This document shows, one piece after another, positions 24,656-35,300 of a DNA stretch of 64,000 nt; position 1 is the first letter of the stretch; each line of letters opens with the position of its first letter. This DNA is from Deltaproteobacteria bacterium RIFCSPHIGHO2_02_FULL_44_16 (lineage in GTDB: Bacteria > UBA10199 > 2-02-FULL-44-16). The notes beneath the pieces are model-generated. The model made no database searches and had not been told where the DNA came from. It saw only the letters and a list, made by a program, of their open reading frames with translations. The stretch is taken from NCBI GenBank assembly GCA_001798185.1, contig MGRM01000009.1, forward strand, positions 1 to 64,000, in the 5' to 3' direction. Both the position numbers and the translations under genes were made by a program.

Positions 24656-25810
24656 TTACTGGTTTTTAGTTCGTCGTAACTCTTCTTTCACCAGCGCTTG
24701 TAAAAATTTTCCATCGAACCAAAAGCGGGATTCACGGCCATTCACCAAAATCGTCGGCGTTGCGGCAATATAATAGCGGTGTGCTGTGTGAATGTCTTCT
24801 TGAAGACGCTTCTCTGTTTCGGGCGAAGCAAGACAGGTATCAAACTCTTCTTTTGTCCAATCACGTTGCAAGGCAATCTCTCCAATCACTTCTGCGCTGA
24901 GATCACGTTGACGTTTAAAAAGTTCATCATGGAAATCCCAAAAATCGTTCCGCGCTGCTGCACAGATCGTCGCCTTTGACGCCAAGCAGGAAAAGGGATG
25001 CATGGCTTGCTGTACTCGCGGGTTACACGCTTGATCCAGCGGCATATGAATATATCGAAGTTGCACCACATCTTGAAATTCTCGAAGATAAGGCCAAAGT
25101 GTTGAGGCAGCACGCTGACAATGGGGACACTGAAAATCAGAAAATTCCAAAATCAAGACTTTCGCCTGTGGATTGCCTCTCACAGGCCAGTTTGGATTGA
25201 CTTCAATGGGATAGAGCGAACCGAGATAATGGGCCTTTAACTTTTCTTCAAGCGAGATGTCAGGTTGCTGAGGATCTTTTCCCATCTCTTGCCACACAAC
25301 GCCACCCACACCAAAAAGCACAGCGATGACAATGCCGTACATCAACAAACGACGAAATGGAACTCTCCACGAATGAAAACCAATGGCCACAAAAAGCGCC
25401 ATAAAGATGAGGGCATTCAGAACATACATCGTGACACATTTCTCGCAGAAAGCATGAAGGACAAAACGAAGCAGATACGCCATACGCAAACTAAACAAGA
25501 GGCCAAAAAACGAAAGAAACCACAAAGCGAGAATAAGCGTGCGTTGCTCACCGCGCCAAAAAAGAGCAATCAGAGTTGTGAGAGCCATAACAACATAAAA
25601 AAGAAATCCCCACCAAGCAACGGGAGTACCGAGAAACGAGGCATAAGAACTTGCGTTGACAATGGCACAATCCGCATTCCCACCGCTACACGTCATCGAC
25701 TGATCAAAACCATTTTTTTGAATATCACGATATTGAGAAAACGAAGTAGAGGAAACCACCATCCCGACAATGGATGCCGCAATGACAACCAAGAGCGCTA
25801 TCTTTTTCAT
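24656..25810 (-). CDS. VKOR-thioredoxin fusion (disulfide-bond formation)
   Basis: Membrane enzyme that makes disulfides in exported proteins, replacing the DsbB/DsbA pair. Residues 1-170 form the vitamin K epoxide reductase domain with four to five membrane segments, the loop cysteine pair Cys41/Cys48 and the quinone-facing Cys122-x-x-Cys125 (CEKC). Residues from about 205 are a periplasmic DsbA/DsbG-like thioredoxin domain with Cys228-Pro-His-Cys231 and the cis-proline loop AATPTILVNG. I start at ATG 25810, with GGGGGAGAG just before it. It lies 17 bp after rpoD on the same strand, so it may be read from the rpsU-rpoD operon. The cysteine-rich exported proteins nearby are plausible clients. 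Confidence 0.9.
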   Translation of the reverse strand: MKKIALLVVIAASIVGMVVSSTSFSQYRDIQKNGFDQSMTCSGGNADCAIVNASSYASFLGTPVAWWGFLFYVVMALTTLIALFWRGEQRTLILALWFLSFFGLLFSLRMAYLLRFVLHAFCEKCVTMYVLNALIFMALFVAIGFHSWRVPFRRLLMYGIVIAVLFGVGGVVWQEMGKDPQQPDISLEEKLKAHYLGSLYPIEVNPNWPVRGNPQAKVLILEFSDFQCPHCQRAASTLWPYLREFQDVVQLRYIHMPLDQACNPRVQQAMHPFSCLASKATICAAARNDFWDFHDELFKRQRDLSAEVIGEIALQRDWTKEEFDTCLASPETEKRLQEDIHTAHRYYIAATPTILVNGRESRFWFDGKFLQALVKEELRRTKNQ

Positions 25811-25827
25811 TCTCTCCCCCGAGGTTT

Positions 25828-27693
25828 CTACCAATCAACAAAACTTTTGAGTTTCTTTGCCCGACTTGGATGCCGAAGCTTGCGAAGCGCTTTCGCTTCG
25901 ATTTGACGAATACGCTCACGTGTAACGGCAAAATCACGTCCTACTTCTTCCAGCGTATGATCTGATTTTTCACCAATTCCAAAACGCATGCGTAATACTT
26001 TTTCTTCTCGCGGTGTCAGCGTTGCCAATACTTTTTGCGTCTGTTCGTTCAAATTAAAATTCACCACAGCATCAGAAGGAGAAACCACAGATTTGTCTTC
26101 AATAAAATCTCCCAAATGACTGTCCTCTTCTTCTCCAATAGGAGTCTCAAGAGAAATGGGTTCTTTTGCAATTTTCAAAACCTTTCGCACTTTGTCGACA
26201 GGAAGTTCCATTTTTTCTGCAATTTCTTCTGGGAGAGGTTCGCGTCCAAGAGCCTGCACCAGATAACGCGAGGTACGCACAAGTTTGTTAATCGTTTCGA
26301 TCATATGCACTGGAATTCGAATCGTTCGGGCTTGATCCGCAATCGCTCGCGTAATCGCCTGACGAATCCACCATGTCGCGTATGTCGAAAATTTATAGCC
26401 ACGTCGATATTCAAATTTATCGACCGCTTTCATCAGACCAATGTTTCCCTCTTGGATTAAATCTAAAAATTGAAGTCCGCGATTGGTATATTTTTTAGCA
26501 ATGGAAACTACAAGACGAAGATTTGCTTCGACCAGTTCATTTTTTGCTCGTTCTGCAAATTGATCAGAACGCTTGATAGCGCGAAACGTTTCGCGAAGGC
26601 TTGCTGCATCTTGTCCGGCTTCTTTTTCAATGTTGCGAACGGCATTTTCAGCCTCTTTACAGGTAATCATAATCTCCGCAATATCTTCGCGTGACAATTT
26701 CAACGTTTTCGTCAGCTTTCGTCGTTGATAGTCATTGCGACGATAACTCCGAAATGCTTCTTTTAATTCCTCATAATTCACTTTCATTTTTCGAGCTGAT
26801 TGCTTCAAAAGGTGCTCGTGAGTTTCGATCGTTTTAATTTTTTCTTCAATTTTTCCAATGATATGAGCAATTGTTTTTTGGGAAAGATTGACTTCTTTAA
26901 ATTGAACCAGAAGATTTTGCTGAGCTTCTGCAATTTTTTTCTCAAGTTTATTCTTCCCCGCCGCTGAAGCAGGTTTTATCAACTTTTCCTTGAGAGTCCG
27001 TAACTGTTTATCACAAGACCGAAGACGATGAATCTCTTTAATGAAAGCCTGACGCTGCGCTTGATCGTCAACATCTTCTTTCTTTTGCTCTGGAAGTTCG
27101 ACCTCTTCTTCTTCCTCATCATCTTCATTTTTCCGAACAACGACTGGTTCTTCCTCTTCTTCTTCCTCTTCTTCGATGACTTCAACTTCTTGCACAATTT
27201 CTGCGAGACGGAGTTTATTTTTTGATAAGAGTTCTCCAAGAGATAAAATCGCCTGCATGCCAAGAGCGCTCGATAAAAGAAAATTGAGCATTTCATTTTG
27301 ACCCTGTTCAATACGCTTTGCGATTTCGACTTCTCCTTCGCGGGTGAGCAGAGGAACTTGACCCATTTTGCGAAGATAAAGTCGAACAGGATCCGTTGAA
27401 CGTCCCACTTCTTTTACTTCATCCGTCGCTGGAGCTTCGTCATCGTCTTTCGCGCGTGCTTGCGCTTTTTCCGCGACACGCTTGCCTTCGTCTTCGTTAT
27501 CAACAATTTCGATTCCCATTTCATCGAAGGTCGCAAGAACCGTATCGAGTTGATCCGAAGAGACAAGCTCAGGAGGCAAAACTTTATTAATTTCAACAAA
27601 GGTCAAAAAACCCTTTTTCTTTCCAATTTCAATAAGGCTTTTGACTTGTTCCATCTTTGTGGGAATTTGTTTTTTTGTTTTTACCTGTTTCAT
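25828..27693 (-). CDS. rpoD: RNA polymerase primary sigma factor RpoD
   Basis: Housekeeping sigma-70. The 621-residue protein has region 1.1 ([20 protein letters not shown]), region 1.2 ([21 protein letters not shown]), a non-conserved insert with a run of glutamates ([12 protein letters not shown]) and lysine-rich helices, region 2 ([40 protein letters not shown]), region 3 and region 4 ([36 protein letters not shown]). I take ATG 27693, preceded by AAGGAG, though the frame is open upstream. Last gene of the macromolecular synthesis operon. Confidence 0.97.
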   Translation of the reverse strand: MKQVKTKKQIPTKMEQVKSLIEIGKKKGFLTFVEINKVLPPELVSSDQLDTVLATFDEMGIEIVDNEDEGKRVAEKAQARAKDDDEAPATDEVKEVGRSTDPVRLYLRKMGQVPLLTREGEVEIAKRIEQGQNEMLNFLLSSALGMQAILSLGELLSKNKLRLAEIVQEVEVIEEEEEEEEEPVVVRKNEDDEEEEEVELPEQKKEDVDDQAQRQAFIKEIHRLRSCDKQLRTLKEKLIKPASAAGKNKLEKKIAEAQQNLLVQFKEVNLSQKTIAHIIGKIEEKIKTIETHEHLLKQSARKMKVNYEELKEAFRSYRRNDYQRRKLTKTLKLSREDIAEIMITCKEAENAVRNIEKEAGQDAASLRETFRAIKRSDQFAERAKNELVEANLRLVVSIAKKYTNRGLQFLDLIQEGNIGLMKAVDKFEYRRGYKFSTYATWWIRQAITRAIADQARTIRIPVHMIETINKLVRTSRYLVQALGREPLPEEIAEKMELPVDKVRKVLKIAKEPISLETPIGEEEDSHLGDFIEDKSVVSPSDAVVNFNLNEQTQKVLATLTPREEKVLRMRFGIGEKSDHTLEEVGRDFAVTRERIRQIEAKALRKLRHPSRAKKLKSFVDW

Positions 27694-27713
27694 ATGACTC
27701 CTTGAGACTTTTT

Positions 27714-29501
27714 TCATGACGCGCGTTGCTCCACCTTCAGCTCGCACGTTAATTCTTGTTTCGTTTTCAATAAACTCATTAATTTCGTCTCATCATGTTC
27801 TACTTCCGCTTGTCGGATCGATTCATTAATCGTTCTCATGCGCTCCATCACAGATCGACGCTTAATACTTTCAATACAATCCTCGACAAGCAACTGCACA
27901 TTGGTTTCTGTAAAATCTTTCTCAGCAACCGCAATAGCTCGTAATTCCTCTGCAAGCGCTGGATCACCAAAAGCATCGAGCATATCCGTAAGATGAACAT
28001 CCGGTGCAGTGATCTGCTGTTCCAAAAAAACCTTCATGATATGTTGACACCATTCATCGAGAAAATCCTCAGCCGCGAGTTTTGTTTTTACACATGCAAT
28101 ATACGTCGGGAAGCGAATCAAAATTTCAAGCAACGTACGTTCCGCTGACGGAACAATCACATTCGAGGTCCTCTGTATTTTTATTCCCGGAGCAAGAATG
28201 GGATCACCTTTCTTTTCCATCGCTTTTTGAATCATCCCTTCATCAACAGAAATGATACGTGCTAAATAAGCTTGATATAATTTCCGCTCTATGGAGTCTG
28301 TCACTTTCTCAAGAAGTGGTAAAATTTGTCGTGTTGCCGATGTTTTTCCGACAAGATCTCTTCCCGTCTCCTCCACAACCCCATCAATAAAAAATTCAAA
28401 GAGCGATCTTGCCTGCTGACATCTTTCTTGAAAATGTTCCACTCCATTCTGACGTACAAAACTATCAGGATCCTCTCCCTTGGGAAGACACACAACCCGA
28501 GGCATCATTCCTGCCTCTAAAAAAAGAGGGAGTGTCCTTAGTGTCGCTCTTCTTCCCGCTTCATCTCCATCAAATGCGAGAAACATATTCTTCGTATAAC
28601 GTGTCAGCAGCTGAAGATGACCCGTCGTTAAAGCTGTTCCAAGTGGGGCAACCACGTAGCCAAGCCCCACACTCACAAGTCGAAGCACATCGGTGTATCC
28701 TTCAACAATAATCACTTGTTCTTGTTGTCGGATAGCGTTTTTTGCCTCACTTAAACCAAAAACACTACTCGATTTATGATAAATGAGAGAATCAGGCGAA
28801 TTGATATATTTTGCCATCTCATGTTCATCAAGAGTTCGACCTCCAAACCCGAGAATTTCACCCCGCGGAGACGTGATCGGAAAAATGATACGATCACGAA
28901 AAAAGTCGTAATATCCCTCCCCCTCTTTTTTCCGCAGAAGCCCAAGTTCAGCCGCCAATGCAAGTGGTGCGCCCTTTTCCTTCAAATGCTTCTCTAAACC
29001 GTCCCAGCCTTTGTCGGCATAGCCCAAAAAATGTTGCTTCCAAAGATGTGATGGAATGACTCGTTCCTGCAAATAATCTCGAGCTTTCTTCCCTTTGACC
29101 GGATGAGCGAGGGTTGCCGCAAAATAATCGAGTGCAATCTGATTGAGACGAAGAGACCATTTCCGTTGACGTTGTTGATCAACTTCGTGGGTTGATAAAG
29201 CTTTATTTTTTTCAGTGGGAAGTTTCAGGCCTACTCGATCCGCAAGGAGTTTGACCGCTTCGGGAAAACTCATCCCTTCGAATTTCATAAAGAAGGTGAT
29301 CACATCACCCCCTTCACCACACCCAAAACAGTGAAAAATCTGTTTTTCTTCGCTGACCAAAAAAGAAGGGGATTTTTCGATGTGAAAAGGACAAAGGCCT
29401 TTAAAGTTTACTCCGGCCTTTTTAAGAGAGACTCTCTCATTGATAAGAGAGACAAGAGACAACCGCTCTCGGAGTTCATGAAGAAAAGAACGTGGAAACA
29501 T
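27714..29501 (-). CDS. dnaG: DNA primase
   Basis: Synthesises RNA primers at the replication fork. The 595-residue protein has the N-terminal CHC2 zinc finger ([11 protein letters not shown]...[10 protein letters not shown]), the TOPRIM catalytic core ([23 protein letters not shown]) with RNA polymerase basic motif [11 protein letters not shown], and a C-terminal helical DnaB-binding region. AAGGTGGAG precedes the ATG. It lies between yqeY and rpoD, the classical rpsU-dnaG-rpoD order with one insertion. Confidence 0.97.
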   Translation of the reverse strand: MFPRSFLHELRERLSLVSLINERVSLKKAGVNFKGLCPFHIEKSPSFLVSEEKQIFHCFGCGEGGDVITFFMKFEGMSFPEAVKLLADRVGLKLPTEKNKALSTHEVDQQRQRKWSLRLNQIALDYFAATLAHPVKGKKARDYLQERVIPSHLWKQHFLGYADKGWDGLEKHLKEKGAPLALAAELGLLRKKEGEGYYDFFRDRIIFPITSPRGEILGFGGRTLDEHEMAKYINSPDSLIYHKSSSVFGLSEAKNAIRQQEQVIIVEGYTDVLRLVSVGLGYVVAPLGTALTTGHLQLLTRYTKNMFLAFDGDEAGRRATLRTLPLFLEAGMMPRVVCLPKGEDPDSFVRQNGVEHFQERCQQARSLFEFFIDGVVEETGRDLVGKTSATRQILPLLEKVTDSIERKLYQAYLARIISVDEGMIQKAMEKKGDPILAPGIKIQRTSNVIVPSAERTLLEILIRFPTYIACVKTKLAAEDFLDEWCQHIMKVFLEQQITAPDVHLTDMLDAFGDPALAEELRAIAVAEKDFTETNVQLLVEDCIESIKRRSVMERMRTINESIRQAEVEHDETKLMSLLKTKQELTCELKVEQRAS

Positions 29502-29512
29502 GGAACTCCACC

Positions 29513-29956
29513 TTACGACAATTTCTTTCGAACGAGATCACTGACCCATTTTCCATCAACCCGTCCTTGAATTTTGGGCATTAAGAGTTTCATAACAGCA
29601 CCCATAGCTTGATTCCCCTTTTCACCTACTTCAGCAATTGCAGCATCAATCAGCTTTTCCGCTTCTGTTGCTGAAAGTTGTTCAGGAAGATACGCTTTTA
29701 AAAGCTCCGTCTCCACTTCCTCTTCGTGCGCTTTTTCCGGACGATTCCCTTTTCGAAAAAGCTCTGCTGCTTCTTGTCGTTGCTTGATAAGAACACCGAT
29801 CAGTTTGAGAATCGTCTCATCGTTTAAAGGACCTTTCTCTTCGATCCGTTTATTTTTAATGGCTGCAACGACCATACGAAGAGTTCGGACCTTCATCAGA
29901 TCTTTGCTTTTCATGGCTTTGTGCAGATCTTCTTCGATGCGTTCCTGAAACAGCAT
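29513..29956 (-). CDS. GatB/YqeY family protein
   Basis: A 147-residue protein of the YqeY family, related to the tail domain of GatB that contacts tRNA in the amidotransferase. The hallmarks are LHKAMKSKDLMKVRTLRMVVAAIKNKRIE near the start and KGNQAMGAVMKLLMPKIQGRVDGKWVSDLVRKKL at the end. The biochemical role of free-standing YqeY is not settled. It sits between rpsU (16 bp) and dnaG (11 bp), a common place for it. Confidence 0.93.
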   Translation of the reverse strand: MLFQERIEEDLHKAMKSKDLMKVRTLRMVVAAIKNKRIEEKGPLNDETILKLIGVLIKQRQEAAELFRKGNRPEKAHEEEVETELLKAYLPEQLSATEAEKLIDAAIAEVGEKGNQAMGAVMKLLMPKIQGRVDGKWVSDLVRKKLS

Positions 29957-29972
29957 AATTCACCTGATCTTT

Positions 29973-30173
29973 TTATGAGATAGAGGGTCGAATTCCGGTT
30001 CGTCGAACTCGCTTGCGTGCTTGAGCTGATTTTCGTTTACGTCGAACGGACGGTTTTTCATAATGTTCACGTTTACGAAGTTCAGAAAGAATTCCCGATT
30101 TTTCACACTGTTTTTTAAAACGACGAAGTGCCTGTTCGAATGATTCACCTTCTCGAATCTTGACGCCTGGCAT
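29973..30173 (-). CDS. rpsU: Ribosomal protein bS21
   Basis: Small, very basic protein of the 30S subunit platform, needed for initiation. The 66-residue product begins [20 protein letters not shown] and ends in the Arg/Lys-rich tail typical of S21. The start at 30173 is the family-conserved one; an in-frame upstream ATG would add 13 unrelated residues. First gene of the rpsU-yqeY-dnaG-rpoD-VKOR run. Confidence 0.95.
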   Translation of the reverse strand: MPGVKIREGESFEQALRRFKKQCEKSGILSELRKREHYEKPSVRRKRKSAQARKRVRRTGIRPSIS

Positions 30174-30231
30174 AAAAAAATCACCACCTTTGCGGGGAAA
30201 ATCTAGAGTCAAGCTCTAGAGCCGAATGTTT

Positions 30232-31344
30232 CTATGTGAGTGCCTTCTCATTGTCAACGGGGAGTTTTTTCAGTTTTTTCAGTTTTTTCAGCAACGTCAT
30301 CGACTCGATATGGTGCGTTTGAGGGAACATGTCGATGGGGAGACTCTTCTGGAACATATAGCCATGCTTTTGCAGCCAGGCGATATCGCGAGCTAAGGTC
30401 GAGGGGTTACAGGAGACATATATCATGAAGGAGGGAGCGACTTTGACAATGGCCTCAAGAGCCTCAAAAGCCCCTTTTCGAGGGGGATCTAAAACAAGAA
30501 GATCAACCTCTCCCTGAACAAACTGTTCTACCTCCGCGGCTTCGGCTGCATAAAAATGGAGCTGCGCTCTTTTCTCTTGAAATGCTTTTTTTTGCGCAGA
30601 GTCCACGGCTCTTTTATCCACTTCGACAGCAATGACTTCTGAAGCTTTTTTCGCAATTTCAAAAGAAAAATTGCCCTCTCCAGCATAGAGCTCAACCACT
30701 CGTCGGTGCGGTAAAGCATTCACCCATTCGATAAGGGTTTTGCGAAGAACTTGATTTTGCTCAGAGTTAATCTGAAGAAAAGAGGCCTCACTCTCATCCA
30801 GGCGCAGCGCCACTCCTTTTCCTCGTTTCCGAAAATATTCTCGCTCTTTCTGCAGCTGTTCATTGAGGCGTTCATCAGCAATATAACATTTTTCAAACTC
30901 AACAACCTCTTTTGAACGAGGACGATAAAATCCGAGCCGCTCTTTGGAATCAACATGAAGTTGAATGCGATTCCGATAATGCCATTGCTTGGGCGAAGGG
31001 AGTGTCAGGGCGATTTTCGCTTCGATGTCATCGCGTTTCATATGAGCAATGCGTTCAAATGCTTCGAGCAGAATTTCTCGTTTCCAGTGAAGTTGCGTTT
31101 CAGAGGAGAGATGTTGCCACTGACAACCGCCACAGAGACCAAAGACAGGACATAGTGGGAGTGCTCGATCTTTTGAGGGAGTGATGATCTTCACTATTTT
31201 TGCCTCAAGATAATCAGGATAGGTTTTCACGATCTCAATTTCCAGTTCGTCGCCAACAGCAGCGTACGGAATAAAAACTGTCTTGCCGTTCACGGAAGCA
31301 AGACCAGATCCTCCTGAAATCAATTTTTGAACGACCACTCGCAT
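30232..31344 (-). CDS. 23S rRNA (uracil-5-)-methyltransferase, RumA/TrmA family
   Basis: SAM-dependent m5U methyltransferase, most like RlmD (U1939). The 370-residue protein has an N-terminal TRAM domain (residues 1-55), a [4Fe-4S] cysteine set CPVFGLCGGC plus a later Cys in EKCYIADE, the SAM site VVELYAGEGNFSFEIA, DPPRKGAFEAL and the nucleophile Cys in VSCNPSTLARD. The start at 31344 is chosen for GGGGAG. The C-terminus ends in KKLKKLKKL, encoded by a three-unit 9-bp tandem repeat, which replaces the usual ending. RlmC or a TrmA-like target is possible. Confidence 0.88.
   Translation of the reverse strand: MRVVVQKLISGGSGLASVNGKTVFIPYAAVGDELEIEIVKTYPDYLEAKIVKIITPSKDRALPLCPVFGLCGGCQWQHLSSETQLHWKREILLEAFERIAHMKRDDIEAKIALTLPSPKQWHYRNRIQLHVDSKERLGFYRPRSKEVVEFEKCYIADERLNEQLQKEREYFRKRGKGVALRLDESEASFLQINSEQNQVLRKTLIEWVNALPHRRVVELYAGEGNFSFEIAKKASEVIAVEVDKRAVDSAQKKAFQEKRAQLHFYAAEAAEVEQFVQGEVDLLVLDPPRKGAFEALEAIVKVAPSFMIYVSCNPSTLARDIAWLQKHGYMFQKSLPIDMFPQTHHIESMTLLKKLKKLKKLPVDNEKALT
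30263..30289. repeat. Tandem 9-bp repeat (AGTTTTTTC) x3
   Basis: Three perfect units in the last codons of the rRNA methyltransferase gene, coding Lys-Lys-Leu on the minus strand. Change in unit number would lengthen or shorten the tail by three residues without shifting frame. Confidence 0.85.
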
Positions 31345-31441
31345 CCGACTCCCCATGCAGAAATAAACTGACGAAGGCAAGCAGTTATGTTAGAAAAGTG
31401 GCGACTTTTAAAAAAAGAAAAATATTTCTAAGGAGGAAAAT

Positions 31442-31849
31442 ATGGGCAGTTGTCTTCTCAGCGTTGAAACAGTAGCAACAGGTAAAAATGAAACAGGCGC
31501 TCTTGCACGAGCAACACTTCCGCTTGCACAAAATAAAGTGAATATCGATTGCACATGCTGCTACAGCACGAACAATGAAGCAACCTTTCATTTTGTGACG
31601 AACAATGCATCGAAAGCAAAAGAGCTTCTCTCTAAAAATGGTTTTCGTTGCACTGAAAATGAAGTCTGTCGCTGGTCAACCAATAATCATCCAGGAATTC
31701 TTAATAAAGGAACAACTGCTCTTGCTGAAGCGGGGATTGAAATTGAATATTGCTATACCGCAACTCCGGCAAGTAATAACGGCATGACCGATGTGATTTT
31801 CTGCACGAATAATAATAAAAAAGCAGCCGAAGTATTACGTCGTTATTAA
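31442..31849 (+). CDS. Double ACT-domain protein
   Basis: A 135-residue cytoplasmic protein made of two ACT-like units: residues 1-70 (GALARATLPLAQNKVNIDCT...ASKAKELLSKNGF) and 72-135 (NHPGILNKGTTALAEAGIEIEYCY...NNKKAAEVLRRY). Free-standing double ACT proteins usually bind amino acids or act as small regulators; the ligand is not known. Unusual features are many asparagines and cysteines (CTCCYS) in the first unit. AAGGAGG stands just before the ATG, and a strong terminator follows 19 bp after the stop, so it is a single-gene unit. Confidence 0.8.
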   Translation: MGSCLLSVETVATGKNETGALARATLPLAQNKVNIDCTCCYSTNNEATFHFVTNNASKAKELLSKNGFRCTENEVCRWSTNNHPGILNKGTTALAEAGIEIEYCYTATPASNNGMTDVIFCTNNNKKAAEVLRRY

Positions 31850-31867
31850 ACTTTGTGTGTCACAAAT

Positions 31868-31897
31868 AAAAACCCCCATGAACTTTGGGGGTTTTTT
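31868..31897. terminator. Rho-independent terminator, probably bidirectional
   Basis: AAAAACCCCC (31868-31877) pairs perfectly with GGGGGTTTTT (31887-31896) around a 9-nt loop, with further T residues to the right. The A-run on the left makes it work for the leftward half-SWIB gene as well (stop 31919). Confidence 0.9.
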
Positions 31898-31918
31898 GTT
31901 TCTCTCTCTCGATATCAT

Positions 31919-32110
31919 TTAAGCTTTATTGAGTCTTTTCTTTTTGACATACGCCCAAAGTTTTTTGGTCATCGCACTTGGAGCAATGGGTTTATTGCCA
32001 AATACTTTTTGTAAGGGATCCTTACAACCTTTGAAGTTGATGGTGTATCCCCCAAACGCTCCCTTTTTCTTTCCGCGTTTGTGAAGTCTCTTTCGTTTTT
32101 TCACTGGCAT
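31919..32110 (-). CDS. Short SWIB/MDM2-like domain protein (about half a domain)
   Basis: A 63-residue, very basic protein. After the lysine/arginine-rich head KKRKRLHKRGKKKG, residues 29-60 (DPLQKVFGNKPIAPSAMTKKLWAYVKK) resemble part of the SWIB/MDM2 fold found in chromatin factors and in chlamydial and other bacterial DNA-associated proteins. A full SWIB domain is about 75 residues, so this is a half-length form. The AAAGGGG ribosome site supports the ATG at 32110. It may bind DNA or compact the nucleoid; this is inference from charge and resemblance. Confidence 0.6.
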   Translation of the reverse strand: MPVKKRKRLHKRGKKKGAFGGYTINFKGCKDPLQKVFGNKPIAPSAMTKKLWAYVKKKRLNKA

Positions 32111-32287
32111 GTGTATCCCCTTTGCGATTGGCTTCTTCTATTCCCTTCACTCGAAAGAAATAAAATGGCCTGTTTGATTTGCCCTCATGATATCAATTTC
32201 AGGCTCGAATCAGAAATAAAAAATGAAGAGCAACTCTTGAGAGATTTCAACGATACTTGGGGAGAGAAGACATCAGATGGCCAAGGA

Positions 32288-32313
32288 AATGATTGTAACT
32301 ATTTGAAATCATT
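32288..32313. promoter_or_regulatory. Inverted repeat upstream of the sigma-54 promoter
   Basis: AATGATT (32288-32294) and AATCATT (32307-32313) form a 7-bp dyad with a 12-bp spacer, centred about 33 bp upstream of the -24 element. It could be part of an activator site, though sigma-54 activators usually bind farther upstream. The 274-bp gap from 32111 to 32384 holds this and the promoter; no convincing gene is present. Confidence 0.35.
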
Positions 32314-32333
32314 ATTATTTTTTAGATCCTACT

Positions 32334-32349
32334 TGGCACTCGACTTGCA
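32334..32349 (+). promoter_or_regulatory. Sigma-54 (RpoN) -24/-12 promoter
   Basis: TGGCAC-N5-TTGCA is a perfect match to the RpoN consensus. Transcription would begin near 32360, giving a leader of about 25 nt to the ATG of the 1663-residue protein at 32385. It is the same class as the promoter at 20063. Confidence 0.78.
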
Positions 32350-32384
32350 TCTGATATCCCTCTTTCTCTCATGAGGCATAGAAC

Positions 32385-35300
32385 ATGGTAGGTTCACGTC
32401 CAATAGGTGAGAAGCAAAACAACATCTGTGATGAAACAAGCGTGCTCGTCTGCGAAGAAGCGCCTTCAGAAAGTGCACAAACAACAACCTCATCAGTGGC
32501 ACATGAAGATACTTACGCAGCTTCTTTGAGAACCAGGGAAGATTCCCTAACCGCAGAAACACTACAACGAAATGCCCTTCGCATAACACCACAGACTCCA
32601 CCTCCTCTCGATGCTGCAAGTGCCATAAAAGAATTATTGCGTATCGCACCGCCTGAGCTCGCAAATCAGATCAGATTTTCGAATGAACTTGTTCCAACCA
32701 TTCGCGATTATGCTCGGATCATTGAAGAACTCGCCATAGCAAGAAATGACCTTTTATCACTGTCATTAAAAGGATTAAGAAACCTTGTTGAATTTTTATC
32801 AGAGCGAATGGGAAAATATCGAACGTTCCTTCTTGCGGAAAACGATCGCATTAAAAAAGAAGAAGATCGTATTCGGCCGTCAATATTCGATCCTCTTAAT
32901 ATGATTCCTGTTTCTGATGACAATTGGCAAAGTGATGAAGGAAAAGCAGTGCGTGCAGCGCTTGCAGCGCTTGAAAAAGATTTGGTTCACTTAGGGTTTC
33001 TTCGCGCTCCTTATGAACACCGAAGCATTGGGCAGTCGTATTTGTTCACCAATACAATGTCTCTTTCAAAGGGGCTTGAGCTACTGGATGAAATGACACG
33101 TCGTTTTCTCACCCATGAAGAGAAACGTATGCGTTTGTTGACAGAGCAGCGACTGCGAGAAGTAAGAAAAATCTCAGCGACACATCATCGCATGGGAACG
33201 CTCAAAGCGCTTTATGCCAGAATCGCACCGATTAATGCTCTTCATCTTTCAGCATCTGACATTGGCCAGGAAGTGGAGAATCAAATTGCACGCTACGAAG
33301 ATCTCATGGGGAAAACAGGAGTAAAGCTCGGGAAACTCAATGAAGCAGCTCTCATTCGCACCAATGAAGCCATGATCGAGATGGCGGAAGCACAACAGGA
33401 GATAGTTGCTTCTGCAGACCTGCAAAAAAACGGAGTGATTACTCTTGGAAGCGCTTGGCTTTGGGGAATTGAAAAAACTCTCTCTCCGCTCAATCCTGTT
33501 GTTCACGATCGATCCCGTGAGCTGCATGTTCACAATGCCCATCGTTTTGACACTATGCTCGCCACACTTCGCAAAGCAAAAGAAGCCTATGACAATGGAA
33601 GTTTTGAGACCGGACAAAAACTTTTTTTGTCACTTGATCAGAAAGAATTTGAAGAACTTCAGAAACTTTTTTCCTCTGCACAAACGCAGCAGTTCTATGT
33701 CAACATGGGGCTTGTTGTTGTCTCAGCCTCAATCACAGGTCCTCTGGTTGGTTTAGCTGGTGGGCTCATCGGTTTTGCGAAAGGAAGTATTGGCGCTTAT
33801 CTTGCTTCTGGAGTTATCTTCACGATCGCGCGTCGTCTTGGCGCGGCAGCCGTAACGACCTCCACTCTCTATAATCAAAAGGAACCGGTCGCCATGAATG
33901 CTGGCTCGTGGTTGGGAGAGATGGCGCTTGCCTCAACGATGTTTGGAGTACTTGGCAAATCCATGCAAGCATACGAAGCGTATGCACTCTCAAGAATGGG
34001 TCAAGTGGCTGCGCAGCGTATCGCTGCGCGACAAACTTCGACAGCGGTAGCTGGAAAAACGTTGAGTGAAGCTGAATACAACGCACTTCTCACCGAAGAA
34101 GTCGCAGCAATTCTCAAGCATCCGATTTACGGCGACGCCTACAAGGCAGGTGCATTTGCTGCTGAGCTTGCGGGCTTTACGGGATTTGAATGGGTTGTGC
34201 GTATCGGACAAATTGCGTGGGAAGGCTATAAACAACTGGAAGAAGTTGATTTTGATCCTGCACGCGCGGCCTCTGAACTTCTTACTTATGAAGCCTGGAA
34301 AGATCGCTTTATCTTTCTTGCGGGACTCAAAGCTGGTGGATGGCTTACTCAAGATATCACTGATGCCTTTCATGGCAGGGTCGGAGACTTCCTCAGGCGC
34401 AGAGTAGAAGTAAGATGGCAAGCTTTTTGCGTTAAAGCAAAAATGCTCGAAGCGAAGTGGGCTGAATTTGCTCGAAGCGAAGTCCCTTCACCGGAACGAA
34501 TGATACGACTTGCCAAAGAAGGCATAGCTCTTTTTCGCGAGTATATAGACATACTCAAAGGCAATAGAGAACCAGCCAGTAAAATCGCAAAGTATGAAAA
34601 GGCGATAGAAGAAATTGACAGTTTGGTAAGACGCCTTGTCGAGTATATCAAACAGATTGGCAACAAATGGCCGCAACCAGCATGGGAGGCTGCCCCTGGA
34701 GGAGATGAAAGTGGCGGAGCTCGTCCATGGCTTCAGGTCTTGCGACCTTCACCGATAATGAGTGAAGGTCGACACGATGGCTTTGGTGATCCCCAATCGT
34801 TTGGAATACCAATGGATGATCCGATGGACGGACCAACACGTGTTGGCCCGATGATCGTTGCTGGAAGTGATCCGAGTGGCAGTGGAAAAAAACCAGAAGA
34901 ACCTGATACGTTGAGTGAACGACGAGGGCTTTCAAATGAAGAGGAAGTCGACGAAGAAATAGAGCCTGGAGAAAGAACCGCATCTGACCAAACAGCTGAC
35001 ATTCTACCAGATGAAACTGCGACACGCGATACGGTGCTAGATACACCTCTCTCTGACCTTATCGGAGATCTTTCTCTTGAAGATGTAACTGCGGGAGGTT
35101 TGGAAGCACGACAAATACGTGCTCTGACACCAGAAGAAATCGAGGTCATCGCCAGCACTGCGGAAACAACGGCCGATCGACCTGGAATTCTTGAAAGTGC
35201 GGAAACAGCAAGCGGTACTCTTCTCGACCCTGCGGATATTCCAGCTCCTGCAGAAAGTGGTGAAGGCTCTCTTGAAATTCCAGTGCATGCACTGTCTCCT

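Noticed and set aside
32165-32374. Possible 69-residue gene before the 1663-residue protein
   Set aside because: It has no ribosome site, has poor composition in its second half, and runs over the sigma-54 promoter at 32334-32349.
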